This document shows, piece after piece, positions 18,552-28,863 of a DNA stretch of 64,000 nt; position 1 is the stretch's first letter; every line of letters starts with the position of its first letter. The position numbers and the translations under genes were made by a program. Below the pieces are notes generated by a model. It saw only the letters and a program-made list of their open reading frames with translations, ran no database searches and was not told the DNA's origin. Origin of the DNA: Clostridium sp. KNHs205 (GTDB taxonomy: Bacteria; Bacillota; Clostridia; Lachnospirales; Lachnospiraceae); NCBI RefSeq assembly GCF_000702945.1, contig NZ_JNLE01000005.1:186001-250000 (forward strand), in the 5' to 3' direction.

Positions 18552-19043
18552 ATGACTAAATATAATTTCTACTCCGGAACAATTATTTCAATAGAGGACA
18601 TTCTTCTGGATTCTAGGGATAGCTTAGGCTGTAATAAGCTGTTTACCATTGAGGATCTGGATAGAAACATTATTACCTTCTTAATAACACCTACCACTTA
18701 TTTTATTGATAATACAACTGCTGTTGAAGGTGATTTTATTACGGGTTTTTATGATGCAAATGCACCGGTTCCCTTAATCTACCCTCCAAGATTTCGTGCT
18801 CTTTTCGTAGCTGTCAACCTTGAAGACACCAATGTTAAGGTGGATTATTTCGACAGGAATCTATTAAGCAGCGACGGAACCCTTAAGCTTAATATTGCAT
18901 CAGATACAACTGTGGTTCTTGAAAACGGCCAGCTTTTTTATCAGCGTCCCTCCAATCATTATCTTATAGTTCTCTACGGCCCCACTACGAGAAGTATACC
19001 TGCTATGACGACCCCTTATAGAATTATTGTCCTATGCCGGTAA
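18552..19043 (+). CDS. Hypothetical protein, 163 residues
   Basis: Not recognised. A soluble protein without signal peptide or membrane segment, rich in beta-strand-like alternation (GTIISIEDI, NIITFLITPTTYFID, LYGPTTRSIPAMTTPYRIIVL). Regular spacing of hydrophobics suggests a small beta-barrel or OB-like fold. It follows the LysR gene by 73 bases on the same strand and has an AACCTCC-flanked weak ribosome site. Codon use is like its neighbours. Confidence 0.7.
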   Translation: MTKYNFYSGTIISIEDILLDSRDSLGCNKLFTIEDLDRNIITFLITPTTYFIDNTTAVEGDFITGFYDANAPVPLIYPPRFRALFVAVNLEDTNVKVDYFDRNLLSSDGTLKLNIASDTTVVLENGQLFYQRPSNHYLIVLYGPTTRSIPAMTTPYRIIVLCR

Positions 19044-19083
19044 TATAGCTTTTTTCCGTTCAGGGTTTTAAATTCCACTAAAA

Positions 19084-19176
19084 TGGCGGCAGTTGTACCT
19101 GACAGTTGAAAGATACCAAACCTTCTGTTAAACGCTTTGATAATTGTTTCCTTCAACCGGGCACAAGTTGCCGCCA
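19084..19176. repeat. 93-bp inverted repeat between convergent genes
   Basis: TGGCGGCA at the left pairs with TGCCGCCA at the right, with inner pairing of GTTGTACCTG and AGTTGAAAG against CTTCAACCGGGCACAA. It sits between the hypothetical gene and mutY. There is no strong T-run; it may be a bidirectional terminator or a small palindromic repeat. Confidence 0.55.
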
Positions 19177-19181
19177 CTGAC

Positions 19182-20279
19182 TCATAATTCTATTTCAGGT
19201 ATAAATTTTTTATAATAATCAAAAGCCGAAGGTAAGGAGTATATTTCTTTTATTTCCAGAGGTGATGCCCAAACGGCCTGAGGTTTGTCATTTTCACTGG
19301 CAGCTTCATAATTATTTTTTTCTGCTGCGTAATCCTTAAGTCTTATTCTATATCCGGTCATATGCCATTCCACATGGGAGAAAATATGTTTACTGTCTCC
19401 TAATGGGACAAGTTCTTCCACCAGATATCCTTCTCCTTCCAGATACTCGCACACTCCATCAGGCGATAATTTGCCTTCTGTTCCTGGCAGTTCATACAAA
19501 CCTGCCAATAATCCTTTTCCAGGTCTTTTAAACAATACATATTTATTGCCCTGCTCTATAAGAAAAATAGTTCTTTCTACAATCTGTCTCGGTTTTTTAT
19601 CCTTTTTCACCGGAATTCTGTCTTCCGTATGATTCTTAAAGGCATTGCACAGATGCATCAATGGGCATTTATCGCACAGAGGTTTTCCAACCGGAATACA
19701 TACGGTAGCTCCAAGCTCCATGATAGCCTGGTTAAAATCCCCCGGTCTGTTCTTTGGCATAATTTCACGTAAATCATTCTCTAACCGATTCTTCACCTTT
19801 GTCTCAGTAATATCATCAAAGCTTCCTGCTACCCGCATCATTACCCTGAGTACATTACCGTCAACAGCAGGTTCCGGTATCTGAAAGGCAATAGAGGAGA
19901 TTGCACCGGCAGTATAGCTCCCGATTCCAGGTAGTCTTAATAATTCGTGATAATCCCCGGGTAATTCCCCTCCATAATCAGAGGTTAATATCCTGGCGGT
20001 CTTTTGCAGATTTCTGGCACGATTGTAATAACCGAGTCCCTCCCAAAGCTTAAGCAGCTTCTCCTCTGAAATCTCTGCAAGAGAGGTAATGTCAGGGAGA
20101 GCATTAATAAATCTTTCAAAATATGCTTTTACTGCTTCAACTCTGGTCTGCTGAAGCATAATTTCCGATATCCATACATAATAAGGTTTCGGATTCTCTC
20201 TCCAGGGAAGTATCCTGGCATTTAATTGATACCAGTCCAATAAGTAATCTATGGTCTGGGAATAATCATATTTCATCAC
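19182..20279 (-). CDS. mutY: A/G-specific adenine DNA glycosylase
   Basis: Removes adenine mispaired with 8-oxoguanine. The 365-residue protein has the catalytic Glu in EIMLQQTRVEAVKAYF, the HhH motif LPGIGSYTAGAI with the following VDGNVLRV Asp, and the [4Fe-4S] cysteines in CIPVGKPLCDKCPLMHLC. A C-terminal NUDIX-like 8-oxoG recognition domain starts near residue 230. The start may be GTG at 20279, with AAGG seven bases before, or the adjacent ATG at 20276. Confidence 0.95.
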   Translation of the reverse strand: MMKYDYSQTIDYLLDWYQLNARILPWRENPKPYYVWISEIMLQQTRVEAVKAYFERFINALPDITSLAEISEEKLLKLWEGLGYYNRARNLQKTARILTSDYGGELPGDYHELLRLPGIGSYTAGAISSIAFQIPEPAVDGNVLRVMMRVAGSFDDITETKVKNRLENDLREIMPKNRPGDFNQAIMELGATVCIPVGKPLCDKCPLMHLCNAFKNHTEDRIPVKKDKKPRQIVERTIFLIEQGNKYVLFKRPGKGLLAGLYELPGTEGKLSPDGVCEYLEGEGYLVEELVPLGDSKHIFSHVEWHMTGYRIRLKDYAAEKNNYEAASENDKPQAVWASPLEIKEIYSLPSAFDYYKKFIPEIEL

Positions 20280-20389
20280 TCTGTAACCTTTCTAAATGCG
20301 GTTCTATACAATCTTACTTAAAAGTACTTCATGTGCCTGCTCTGGCAGATTCATTTTCCTTTTGCAGGCTTCATTTTTTCTATCATATA

Positions 20390-20421
20390 AAAAACGCGCC
20401 GGAAAATAACTCCGGCACGTT
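20390..20421 (-). terminator. Intrinsic terminator of ilvC
   Basis: Minus-strand CGTGCCGGA, loop, TCCGGCGCG and TTTTTT, 15 bases after the ilvC stop. Confidence 0.88.
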
Positions 20422-20436
20422 TGTCTTACTGAGTGA

Positions 20437-21453
<1,017 letters not shown>

Positions 21454-21529
21454 TTATCCTCCTAATGAAAATATATTATTATTGAAAAAGTGTAACAACA
21501 CATAAGTGCAACAACACTTTGGAATAATA

Positions 21530-22036
21530 CTAGTCATCCAGATAGTCAGCTATATCTCCCGAACCTCTGGCTAATCCCGTAATACCGGTGCGAACCATTT
21601 CTTTAATTGTAAAGCCTTCCAATAATTTAATAAAGGCATCTATCTTGGCTTGATTTCCCGTAAGCTCAATCATCAGGGATTCCATAGCAACATCTACTAT
21701 TTTGGCACGGAAGATATCAGCTACCGCTATCACCGCCTGTCTCTCTTCTATAGATGCAAGAACCTTTACAAGGATCAATTCTCTGCAAACGGACTCTTCC
21801 GGCAATAGTTCTCTTACTTCTCTGACATCCTCAAGCTTTAAGAGCTGCTTTCCTATCTGCTCCAGAATCTGGTCATCTCCGTTTACTACAACTGTCATTC
21901 GGGAATACAAAGGATCCTGGGTCACGCCTACTGTAAGGCTGTCTATATTATAACCTCTTCTGCTGAATAAACCGGAGACACGACTTAGTACTCCTGCTGT
22001 ATTATCCACCAGTATTGACAATACCATCTTCTTCAT
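21530..22036 (-). CDS. ilvN: Acetolactate synthase small (regulatory) subunit
   Basis: ACT-domain regulator of acetolactate synthase that gives valine feedback. The 168-residue protein has KKMVLSILVDNTAGVLSRVSGLFSRRGYNIDSL and the C-terminal IlvN domain (ELTGNQAKIDAFIKLLEGF). I moved the start to 22036, where GAGG lies five bases upstream; the frame extends to 22078 over a GCCGTC-TAT-GACGGC hairpin. Cotranscribed with ilvC from the promoter at 22133-22161; no large-subunit gene is adjacent. Confidence 0.93.
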   Translation of the reverse strand: MKKMVLSILVDNTAGVLSRVSGLFSRRGYNIDSLTVGVTQDPLYSRMTVVVNGDDQILEQIGKQLLKLEDVREVRELLPEESVCRELILVKVLASIEERQAVIAVADIFRAKIVDVAMESLMIELTGNQAKIDAFIKLLEGFTIKEMVRTGITGLARGSGDIADYLDD

Positions 22037-22132
22037 ATTTGCCTCGCATTCCGCCGTCATAGACGGCATAATATCCAAACCGCTTTACAGCAGTAACTTG
22101 ATACAGCAGCATACTGTATATAAATTGTCTAC

Positions 22133-22161
22133 ATTGTAACAATATGAAAATCAAATGTCAA
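22133..22161 (-). promoter_or_regulatory. Sigma-A-like promoter of ilvN-ilvC
   Basis: Minus-strand TTGACA, 17 bases, TACAAT, about 100 bases before the ilvN start. The leader contains small hairpins but no recognisable T-box. Confidence 0.75.
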
Positions 22162-22244
22162 TAAAGAAAACCTTAAAAACAGAATTCTACACGAAAACAC
22201 AGCTAGTAAGAACTGTAAAATCAAGACCTTTTTCCTTACAGACT

Positions 22245-23207
22245 CTATAATATCAGCATTAATGCAGCATTCCTGACAAAACCGCTTTTTAAAAAACCAT
22301 AACGGAAACAAAGGAGTCTTCTTACAGCCCAATTTCTTTTCAGCAATTCTGCCATTGCATAAACTTTCATTTTTTTATCGTCAGACAAGGATTCTTTGTA
22401 TATTTCATAAAATTCCTGTGCCTGCGCTACATTGGAAACAATTACCTTCTTTTGCTCTTTGAGTGTTGCCATCCTCTTCTTCACATATCCGGTAAATTCT
22501 TGATTTCCCACTACATTTCCGCCATGCTGTCTATAATAGATAGTCGGATGAGGCAGATAAACAATATGACCGAAAGCAGCACCAAGAATTCCTATCCACC
22601 AATCATGATATCTGGCATGTACAGGTAACACTGTAAGTTTTTTCACAAGTGCAGTATTAAACATCATAGTACAGCCGATAAGCTTATTCTCCATAAGAAT
22701 ATTTCCAAAACCAAGCTTTGCGGTATTTAAATGATTGCTCTTATGAAAAGAGGGTGATATTGCACCCAGGTGCTCATCAGCTATTATAGCATCTGTAAAT
22801 ATCACCAAAGGAAGCTTGCAGGAATATTTTTTCTCAAACCTTTTCATTGCCTTTAGTGACTTTTCAATTTTATCCGGCATCCAGACATCATCCTGGTCAC
22901 AGAACATAAAATATTGATTTACTGCTTCTGTCCCCTCAAAGGACTCCTCCTTGTACCCGGCTGCAAACCTGACACCTTCTAAAAAATTCAGGGTTACTCC
23001 TTTATTGGAGGTATTAACAATATAATGAATGCGCTCAGTGTCTTCCTCCACCTGGCTTTTTACTATTTCCGCAGTATTATCGCTGGAACCGTCGTCGAAA
23101 ATCCAAAGCACCCAATCTTTGTGAGTACTCTCTCTGATGGACATAATCTGTTCCCTGATATATGCCTCTCCGTTATATGCCGCCATTATGATATGAACTC
23201 TGTCCAA
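22245..23207 (-). CDS. Glycosyltransferase family 2
   Basis: A 320-residue GT-A enzyme: VHIIMAAYNGEAYIREQIMS at the N terminus, WIFDDGSSDNT, the DxD-like FCDQDDVWMPDKI, and HDWWIGILGAAFG. Such enzymes build cell-wall rhamnan or other envelope polysaccharides; acceptor unknown. The start is TTG at 23207, six bases after GGGAG of a hairpin/GATGGGAG repeat; the upstream frame to 23324 runs through that repeat and is not used. It follows another GT2 gene by about 115 bases. Confidence 0.88.
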   Translation of the reverse strand: MDRVHIIMAAYNGEAYIREQIMSIRESTHKDWVLWIFDDGSSDNTAEIVKSQVEEDTERIHYIVNTSNKGVTLNFLEGVRFAAGYKEESFEGTEAVNQYFMFCDQDDVWMPDKIEKSLKAMKRFEKKYSCKLPLVIFTDAIIADEHLGAISPSFHKSNHLNTAKLGFGNILMENKLIGCTMMFNTALVKKLTVLPVHARYHDWWIGILGAAFGHIVYLPHPTIYYRQHGGNVVGNQEFTGYVKKRMATLKEQKKVIVSNVAQAQEFYEIYKESLSDDKKMKVYAMAELLKRNWAVRRLLCFRYGFLKSGFVRNAALMLIL

Positions 23208-23213
23208 ATCCAG

Positions 23214-23238
23214 CTCCCATCTGCGTGTTTTGCACGCG
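23214..23238 (-). repeat. Hairpin/GATGGGAG repeat providing the glycosyltransferase ribosome binding site
   Basis: Minus-strand GCGTGC-AAAA-CACGC stem-loop followed by AGATGGGAG, six bases before the TTG start at 23207. Confidence 0.7.
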
Positions 23239-23323
23239 TTACAAAATCCTCTAACCTCAATCTGTGTCATAGCATAACTCAGACAGAATGTTATAAAATA
23301 TCTCTTATATACCATTAAACCCA

Positions 23324-24328
23324 TTATTTACTGTCAAAATAACTGGGGTTCATACTGATTTTCTTAATTATAGAACGGGGGAGCTTTTTATAATTCTTCC
23401 CTGCAAGATATCCCATATATTTATAGCCACTCTCTGCAATCAGACTTGGAAGCAGGTAAAATCTGCCGCTTTTTAATAAATAAGCAGAGGTCTTGAGCAC
23501 CATTTTCTTTCCTTCATTCTCAGATTTAATTCCGGAAAACACTTCTGGAAAATCAGTTTGTGAAACTGCAAGGTCAAAGTTTCTTTTAAACTGTTCCTTA
23601 CAGGTGTAGCTATGGGAATGATATACCTTAGCCTCCGATGTATAAGCTATGGAGTACCCTGCTTTTATAATTCCGGCAGCCATTATCATATCTTCGTTGA
23701 AAATAGTTTTTTTAACAAACCCGCCAAGTCCTTCATAGACTTCTCTTCGGTAAGCCGCACAGACATTAGAACAGAAATAGGTTTTAATACCAAGCTCCGG
23801 AAGATCAGAAAGGCTTTTTGTGGAGCTTACTTCGGGATAATTAAACTTTCTCGTGTAGCTTTCAATAATCCCGGCATCTTCTCCAGGCAGTTGTCTGCCA
23901 TAAGCCGCTGCTATTTTAGGGTCTGAAAAAGCAGCTTTCATATTACTGATAAGATGTGTATCACTTGGAACAGCATCCTGTGTCATGAACATCAACAGGT
24001 CAGCAGTTGATAAAGATGCCCCGTAGGCCCTGGTTGCTCCGTGATCGAAATCTTTCTTGCTGACTTCTATAAAGTCAATGTGAAAATTGCTGTCCTCCAG
24101 TTCCATCGCATAAGTAATATATTCCTGGCCCGGTTGATTTCTTCTGTTATCTCTGTCTTTTTCCTCTTCCACCGTCTGCAACAGAATAATTCTGTCAGGC
24201 TTGTCCTTCTGCTTCTTAATACGTTCAATAAGATGTTTGAATTTTATATCCGGTTTATATACCGGAATAATAAGGTCCAGTTTCAAAGTTCCTGCTTCTT
24301 CCTCTATCTTAATATCTGTGTTTTCCAT
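23324..24328 (-). CDS. Glycosyltransferase family 2, rhamnosyltransferase-like
   Basis: A 334-residue GT2 protein: LDLIIPVYKPDIKFKHLIE, FDHGATRAYGASLSTADLLMFMTQDAVP (the HGxxR and DxD-like motifs of rhamnosyltransferases), CAAYRREVYEGLGGF and NEDMIMAAG. No membrane segment is clear. With the next gene it forms a two-gene unit likely adding sugars to an envelope glycan. AAAGGAT lies about ten bases before the ATG. Confidence 0.88.
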   Translation of the reverse strand: MENTDIKIEEEAGTLKLDLIIPVYKPDIKFKHLIERIKKQKDKPDRIILLQTVEEEKDRDNRRNQPGQEYITYAMELEDSNFHIDFIEVSKKDFDHGATRAYGASLSTADLLMFMTQDAVPSDTHLISNMKAAFSDPKIAAAYGRQLPGEDAGIIESYTRKFNYPEVSSTKSLSDLPELGIKTYFCSNVCAAYRREVYEGLGGFVKKTIFNEDMIMAAGIIKAGYSIAYTSEAKVYHSHSYTCKEQFKRNFDLAVSQTDFPEVFSGIKSENEGKKMVLKTSAYLLKSGRFYLLPSLIAESGYKYMGYLAGKNYKKLPRSIIKKISMNPSYFDSK

Positions 24329-24351
24329 GTCAGATATATCCTTTCTACCTG

Positions 24352-24480
24352 TACTTAAATCTAATTACTTATATCATTATTGTGCTTAAATCTGACTGCT
24401 TTATAAGCAATTCTATGCTTAAGTCTGACTGCCTGCTTTATACTGCTTTACTGTGCTTTAGTCTGACTGCTTTATATTGC
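24352..24480. repeat. Degenerate tandem repeat, about four units
   Basis: Units of roughly 30-35 bases based on TGCTTAAATCTGACTGCTTTATA recur from 24352 to 24480 upstream of the glycosyltransferase pair. They show no coding potential. The rest of the gap up to the htrA terminator is AT-rich and without a gene. Confidence 0.55.
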
Positions 24481-24574
24481 ATTTCTTTTCTTATGTAATT
24501 GATATATATCATACTCATCTATTGTTTCATTTGTCAAGGAATTACCTGTTTACTTTTAATAAATAATTAAGTAC

Positions 24575-24617
24575 AAAAAAAGAAGCTGTCAGAATTCTGG
24601 TGAATCAAACAGCTTCT
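24575..24617 (-). terminator. Intrinsic terminator of htrA
   Basis: Minus-strand AGAAGCTGT, loop, ACAGCTTCT and TTTTTTT, about 25 bases after the stop. Confidence 0.88.
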
Positions 24618-24638
24618 AGTTCTTATTTTAATCAATTA

Positions 24639-25913
24639 TTAGTTTTCCGGCTTGGTACCTAACGTAATATCCAGGGTTTTCTCTTCATATTTACCATTTA
24701 CAAGTGATTGTACCTTAATAGTACCAGTAGAGCCTGCCTTGGAATAACTTAAAGCCTTCTGCAGATCTTCCATGGAGCTTACAGTAACATTGTTAAGGCC
24801 AACGATAATATCTCCTACCTGTAAGCCTGCTTTAGCAGCGGCAGAGTTATCTTCTATCTCACTTACATAAACACCTGTCGGCATATTAAAGCTTTCAGCA
24901 TAGTCCCCTGTGTTCTTACCAAGTATACCAAGATAAGCACTCTGAGTACTGTCAGTAGTAGTACCGTTTACCAGTTCATTGATTACCGGAATAGCATCAC
25001 TGATGGGAATGGAATAACCAACACTTTCTACGCTTTCATCCACATATTTAACAGAATTGATTCCGATTACTTCACCTTTGGAATTTAACAGAGCTCCTCC
25101 GCTGTTTCCGGGATTGATGGCAGCATCTGTCTGGATTAATTTAAAGGTAATATTATCAACGGTCACTTCTCTATCCAAACCACTGATATATCCAACGGTT
25201 ACGGATTGACCATAGCCTAAGGCATTTCCGATTGCTATAGCCATTTCACCAAGCTTTAAGGAAGAAGAATCACCTAAGGTTGCTACCTTAATATTATCAA
25301 TTGTTCCTTCAGGAAGATCACTAACCTTTACAGAAACCACTGCAAGATCAGAACCTGGTGCAGTACCTTTTATTGTAGCTGAGGCTGTTTTACCATCGTT
25401 GAATACAATTTCAACTGCAGTAGCTCCTTCTACTACGTGATTATTAGTGGCTATTAATATCTCGTTATTATTCTGTCCAATAATGATACCGGAACCGCTG
25501 CCTTCTTCCTGCTGATTGTACTGTCTGCCAAAGAAATCAGAAGTAACCTGGTTGATGGTGGAATTAATAGCCACTATAGAGGGCATTACATTTTCAACTA
25601 CAGTTGATACCTCACTGGAGGTATTAGAACCGGAGGTACTACTTGTTTCTATGGTTGTTACCCCATCAGCACCAGTACTGTTATCGGTTGCTACAGAACC
25701 TTCTTTTACAGCATTATTGCTGCCTGATGTCAATGTATAGTATCCCTGGAAAGCAGCTCCTGCTACCAGCCCGAATACCAAAGCAGAAGCTACCAGTTTC
25801 ACAAACCCTTTTCCTCTGCCTTTTTTCTTTTTCACTTTTTTAGGAATATCTTCTGTGAAGACTCCCTGACCTTCAATAATTTTATTGTCATTCTCATAGT
25901 TAAATTCACTCAT
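24639..25913 (-). CDS. HtrA/DegP-type membrane serine protease with PDZ domain
   Basis: Envelope quality-control protease. The 424-residue protein has a cytoplasmic Lys-rich N terminus, one membrane segment (about residues 38-58) and a Ser/Thr-rich linker. The trypsin-like domain carries the triad in ATNNHVVEGA (His), GSDLAVVSV (Asp) and INPGNSGGALLNS (Ser). A C-terminal PDZ domain follows (VYVSEIEDNSAAAKAGLQVGD). AAAGGAG precedes the ATG. No two-component system adjoins it. Confidence 0.93.
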   Translation of the reverse strand: MSEFNYENDNKIIEGQGVFTEDIPKKVKKKKGRGKGFVKLVASALVFGLVAGAAFQGYYTLTSGSNNAVKEGSVATDNSTGADGVTTIETSSTSGSNTSSEVSTVVENVMPSIVAINSTINQVTSDFFGRQYNQQEEGSGSGIIIGQNNNEILIATNNHVVEGATAVEIVFNDGKTASATIKGTAPGSDLAVVSVKVSDLPEGTIDNIKVATLGDSSSLKLGEMAIAIGNALGYGQSVTVGYISGLDREVTVDNITFKLIQTDAAINPGNSGGALLNSKGEVIGINSVKYVDESVESVGYSIPISDAIPVINELVNGTTTDSTQSAYLGILGKNTGDYAESFNMPTGVYVSEIEDNSAAAKAGLQVGDIIVGLNNVTVSSMEDLQKALSYSKAGSTGTIKVQSLVNGKYEEKTLDITLGTKPEN

Positions 25914-26128
25914 AGCTATTCTCCTTTCAACTTCTGCAATCTATTTTATATGTTGTTTTCTTTGTTATGAGTAAAGTTTAACATTAAAATATGTTTTATT
26001 TGTGTAGAGAAATTGAAAAAAATATGAATTACATAAGTTATTCTAACCTTTACCAACCCTAAAAATAGCTGATAAATCCTTTTGCTTTAATGGAAAAGCT
26101 GAACAAGCATTACTTATGTAATTATCCT

Positions 26129-27256
26129 TTAATAATTACCTAGTATCTTAAGACTTATGGCTTCTTCGTTGATTCCAAAAAGTGCATTTCTAACACCCGG
26201 GTCCTTTAGATTTCCTTCAAAATCAACAAAGAAGCGGTATTCAAAGTTCTTTCCCTCTAAAGGTCTTGATTCAATCTTCGTCATGTTCAGATTATTATAA
26301 ATAAAATGAGAAAGCATGTTATACAACGTGCCGCTTTCATGTGGTAATTCAAAACAGATGCTGAGTTTTCTTGCATTTTTCTTATATTTTTTCTCTTTAC
26401 CTATTATGATGAAACGGGTTGAATTACTGCTTTCATGGTTTACCTGTTCTTTTAATATCTTTAAGCCATAAACCTCCGCTGTCTGTTTCCCCGCAAGTGC
26501 TGCCTGGGTAATATCACCGTCAGCCAATACCTTTTTCGCTCCGTCAGAGGTGCTGGCACATTCCGTAGGTATCATCTGGGGATTTGCTGTAAGGAATTTC
26601 TGACACTGCATAAGTCCCTGGGGATGGGAGTACACTTTCCTGATGTCCTTAAGGTCTGCATTCCTTAAACCCAGTAGCGCATGGTCGACCTTTAATATAT
26701 ATTCTCCCATAATAGAAATGTCATACTCCACCAGAAGATCATAAATATCAGTAATTCCTCCCGTTGAAGTATTTTCAATAGGCAGAACACCATAGTCACA
26801 GATACCGTTGCTTACTTTCTCCATAACCTCTTTGAAAGTACCTGCATTTTCCTCTGCCGCCTCCGGTCCGAAATACTCTCTGAAGGCCTGTTCCGTATAT
26901 GAACCTTTTGCTCCGAAGCAAATGACTTTTGTTTCAGGGGTTACGTCTATATCCTCTATTTCCGTAAAAGGAATGTCGCTGTCCTTTTCACTGATCAGAC
27001 TATATTGCATTTTTCTGCTCATGGACATTATCTGTGTAAAAAGCTCCTCTACCCCATGCCTGTTAAATTCATTGCCGGCAAGAGCTTTCAGTGCTGTAAG
27101 CTTTGCTACTTCACGCTCCTTGTCATAGACCTTTTTACCTGTCTGAATCTTATACTCCGCCACATCCTGTGTCAGTTGCATGCGGTATTCAAACAAACGT
27201 ACCATTTCCTTATCCACTCTGTCAATTTCATTTCTGCTATCCTGCAAATCGATCAT
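26129..27256 (-). CDS. pheA: Bifunctional chorismate mutase/prephenate dehydratase
   Basis: Two successive steps to phenylpyruvate. The 375-residue protein has an N-terminal AroQ chorismate mutase (residues 1-85, RNEIDRVDKEMVRLFEYRMQL) and a prephenate dehydratase domain (GAKGSYTEQAFREYFG, NTSTGGITDIYDLL, the catalytic NSTRFIIIGK). A C-terminal ACT domain has the phenylalanine-binding ESRPLEGKNFEYRFFVDFEG. A 12-base inverted repeat (AATTACATAAGT/ACTTATGTAATT) brackets the gap to htrA. Confidence 0.95.
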   Translation of the reverse strand: MIDLQDSRNEIDRVDKEMVRLFEYRMQLTQDVAEYKIQTGKKVYDKEREVAKLTALKALAGNEFNRHGVEELFTQIMSMSRKMQYSLISEKDSDIPFTEIEDIDVTPETKVICFGAKGSYTEQAFREYFGPEAAEENAGTFKEVMEKVSNGICDYGVLPIENTSTGGITDIYDLLVEYDISIMGEYILKVDHALLGLRNADLKDIRKVYSHPQGLMQCQKFLTANPQMIPTECASTSDGAKKVLADGDITQAALAGKQTAEVYGLKILKEQVNHESSNSTRFIIIGKEKKYKKNARKLSICFELPHESGTLYNMLSHFIYNNLNMTKIESRPLEGKNFEYRFFVDFEGNLKDPGVRNALFGINEEAISLKILGNY

Positions 27257-27315
27257 AGGAACCTCCGTTTATTTATATTTCAATTCTTTTGTATTTAAAA
27301 CCATTGATTAAAGTA

Positions 27316-28863
27316 TTAACCAAATGTTTTATTAACCTCTTCTCTCACTTCATTTAAAAATGACAAGGACCCAAAGGCTATGATAGCGTAATCCTCTGAA
27401 TTTAATTTATTCGCTGCAGCCTCTGAACTTATAAGCCCTAAAGCACTATGGATGTCACCTGCATCCTCAGCCAGATAACCAAGTTTTAATGCTTCCTCCT
27501 GTAGCTGTTTTGAAGGCAGGCCTCTTGGGCCAGGCGGGGTTATGCAAAAAATCATACTGCTGCAATCAGCTGTATGACGCAATACCGCTTGATAATCCTT
27601 ATCTTTGAACACTCCCATAATATAATAAAGCACCTTTCCCTGTAAATAGGTCCTTATATTTTTGCCAAGGGCAAGGGCTGCGTCAGCATTGTGAGCTCCA
27701 TCCAGTATAATAACAGGTTCGTCTTTTATACGTTCAAACCTGCCTGGCCAGGATGCATCCTGTAAACCTTCACGTATGTGGTTTATATTTATAGTATAAC
27801 CGTTACCGTTTAAGGCTTCAATTGCTAAAATTGCTGTTACAGCATTATACACCTGATTTACTCCAAGCAGTTTTATTGAAAGTTCTTTATTCTCTTTATA
27901 ATCAAATTCAGTACCTTCCATACCCATTCTGCGGATATTAATTGCAGAAAAGTCTGCTATGGTCAGATCTGCCTTTTGAGACTGACTGACCTGCTTAATC
28001 ACTTCTTCCGCTTCAAGTTCCTGCTGGTAGGATACAACGGGTATTCCCGGTTTGATAATACCAGCTTTATGGCCTGCAATCTCCCCCAAGCTATTCCCCA
28101 GATACTCCAGATGATCCATACTGATAGAGGTAAGAACGGCACACTTTGCAGTAGGTATTATGTTGGTGGCATCAAGGCTCCCTCCCATACCTGTTTCCAG
28201 TACAGCAATATCACATTTCTTCCTTCGAAAATATATAAATGCCAGTGCAGTCTCAATTTCAAAAGAGGTAGGGTGAGCCATTCCTGCCTTTACCATTCTG
28301 GCGCAAGCCTCCTGAATCTGTTCCATACAGAAGGTATAATCCTCTTTTTCTATAGAGGTTACCTGAACTTTAGTTCCTGTCTCCGGTTGTATAGAGGTTG
28401 TCTGAACTCTACTTCCTGTTTCCGGTTCATTAGAGGTTGTCTGTACTCTGGTTCCTGTCTCCGGTTCATTAGAGGTTGTCTGTACTCTGGCTTCTGTTTC
28501 CGGTTCATTAGAGGTTGTCTGTACTCTGGCTCCTGTTTCCAATTGATTATGCTCCGGCAGGAGTGTCCAGGATGCATGGTTATTCTTAGACACCTCTTGA
28601 ACTGTAAGCAATTGTATAATTTCTTCATAGGCAAATACTGCTGGAGAAGAAAAACGTCCGGTTAAATATCCTGCCTTTGCCAGAATCGTTGCTATATAGG
28701 TGCTTACTGAACCTTTACCGTTGGTGCCGGCAACATGAACAAAGGCCATGTCTTTTTCAGGCGAACCAAGTTCCTTAAGAAGCTGACCAATTACCGTAAG
28801 ACCAGGCTTACTGCCTATTCTCTTTGTATTTTCCAAAAATTCCAAAGCACCATCATAGTTCAT
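27316..28863 (-). CDS. folC: Folylpolyglutamate synthase/dihydrofolate synthase with a repeat insertion
   Basis: Adds glutamates to folates. The P-loop VHVAGTNGKGSVSTYIATIL is at about residues 42-61; LETGMGGSLDATN, SISMDHLEYLG, GRFERI, LDGAHNADAALAL and the C-terminal Rossmann-like domain follow. At 515 residues it is about 80 longer than usual. The excess is an insertion (about residues 90-172) carrying four to five copies of a 13-residue unit (VQTTSNEPETGxR) in the loop after the P-loop domain's first strands. All catalytic motifs remain. It overlaps nothing and abuts the methyltransferase gene (stop at 28864 one base from its ATG). Confidence 0.93.
   Translation of the reverse strand: MNYDGALEFLENTKRIGSKPGLTVIGQLLKELGSPEKDMAFVHVAGTNGKGSVSTYIATILAKAGYLTGRFSSPAVFAYEEIIQLLTVQEVSKNNHASWTLLPEHNQLETGARVQTTSNEPETEARVQTTSNEPETGTRVQTTSNEPETGSRVQTTSIQPETGTKVQVTSIEKEDYTFCMEQIQEACARMVKAGMAHPTSFEIETALAFIYFRRKKCDIAVLETGMGGSLDATNIIPTAKCAVLTSISMDHLEYLGNSLGEIAGHKAGIIKPGIPVVSYQQELEAEEVIKQVSQSQKADLTIADFSAINIRRMGMEGTEFDYKENKELSIKLLGVNQVYNAVTAILAIEALNGNGYTININHIREGLQDASWPGRFERIKDEPVIILDGAHNADAALALGKNIRTYLQGKVLYYIMGVFKDKDYQAVLRHTADCSSMIFCITPPGPRGLPSKQLQEEALKLGYLAEDAGDIHSALGLISSEAAANKLNSEDYAIIAFGSLSFLNEVREEVNKTFG
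28374..28529 (-). repeat. 39-bp tandem repeat inside folC
   Basis: Four consecutive 39-base units (starting CCTGTTTCCGGTTCATTAGA on the plus strand), with partial units on both sides. The length is a multiple of three, so copy-number change keeps the folC frame. Confidence 0.9.

Noticed and set aside
24352-24480. CRISPR-like array
   Set aside because: The units are short, degenerate and without spacers of constant length, and there are no cas genes.
28359-28634. Second minus-strand frame with RQPLMNRKQEPEY repeats
   Set aside because: It is an out-of-frame reading of the folC tandem repeat and lacks a ribosome binding site; folC in the other frame keeps all its motifs.
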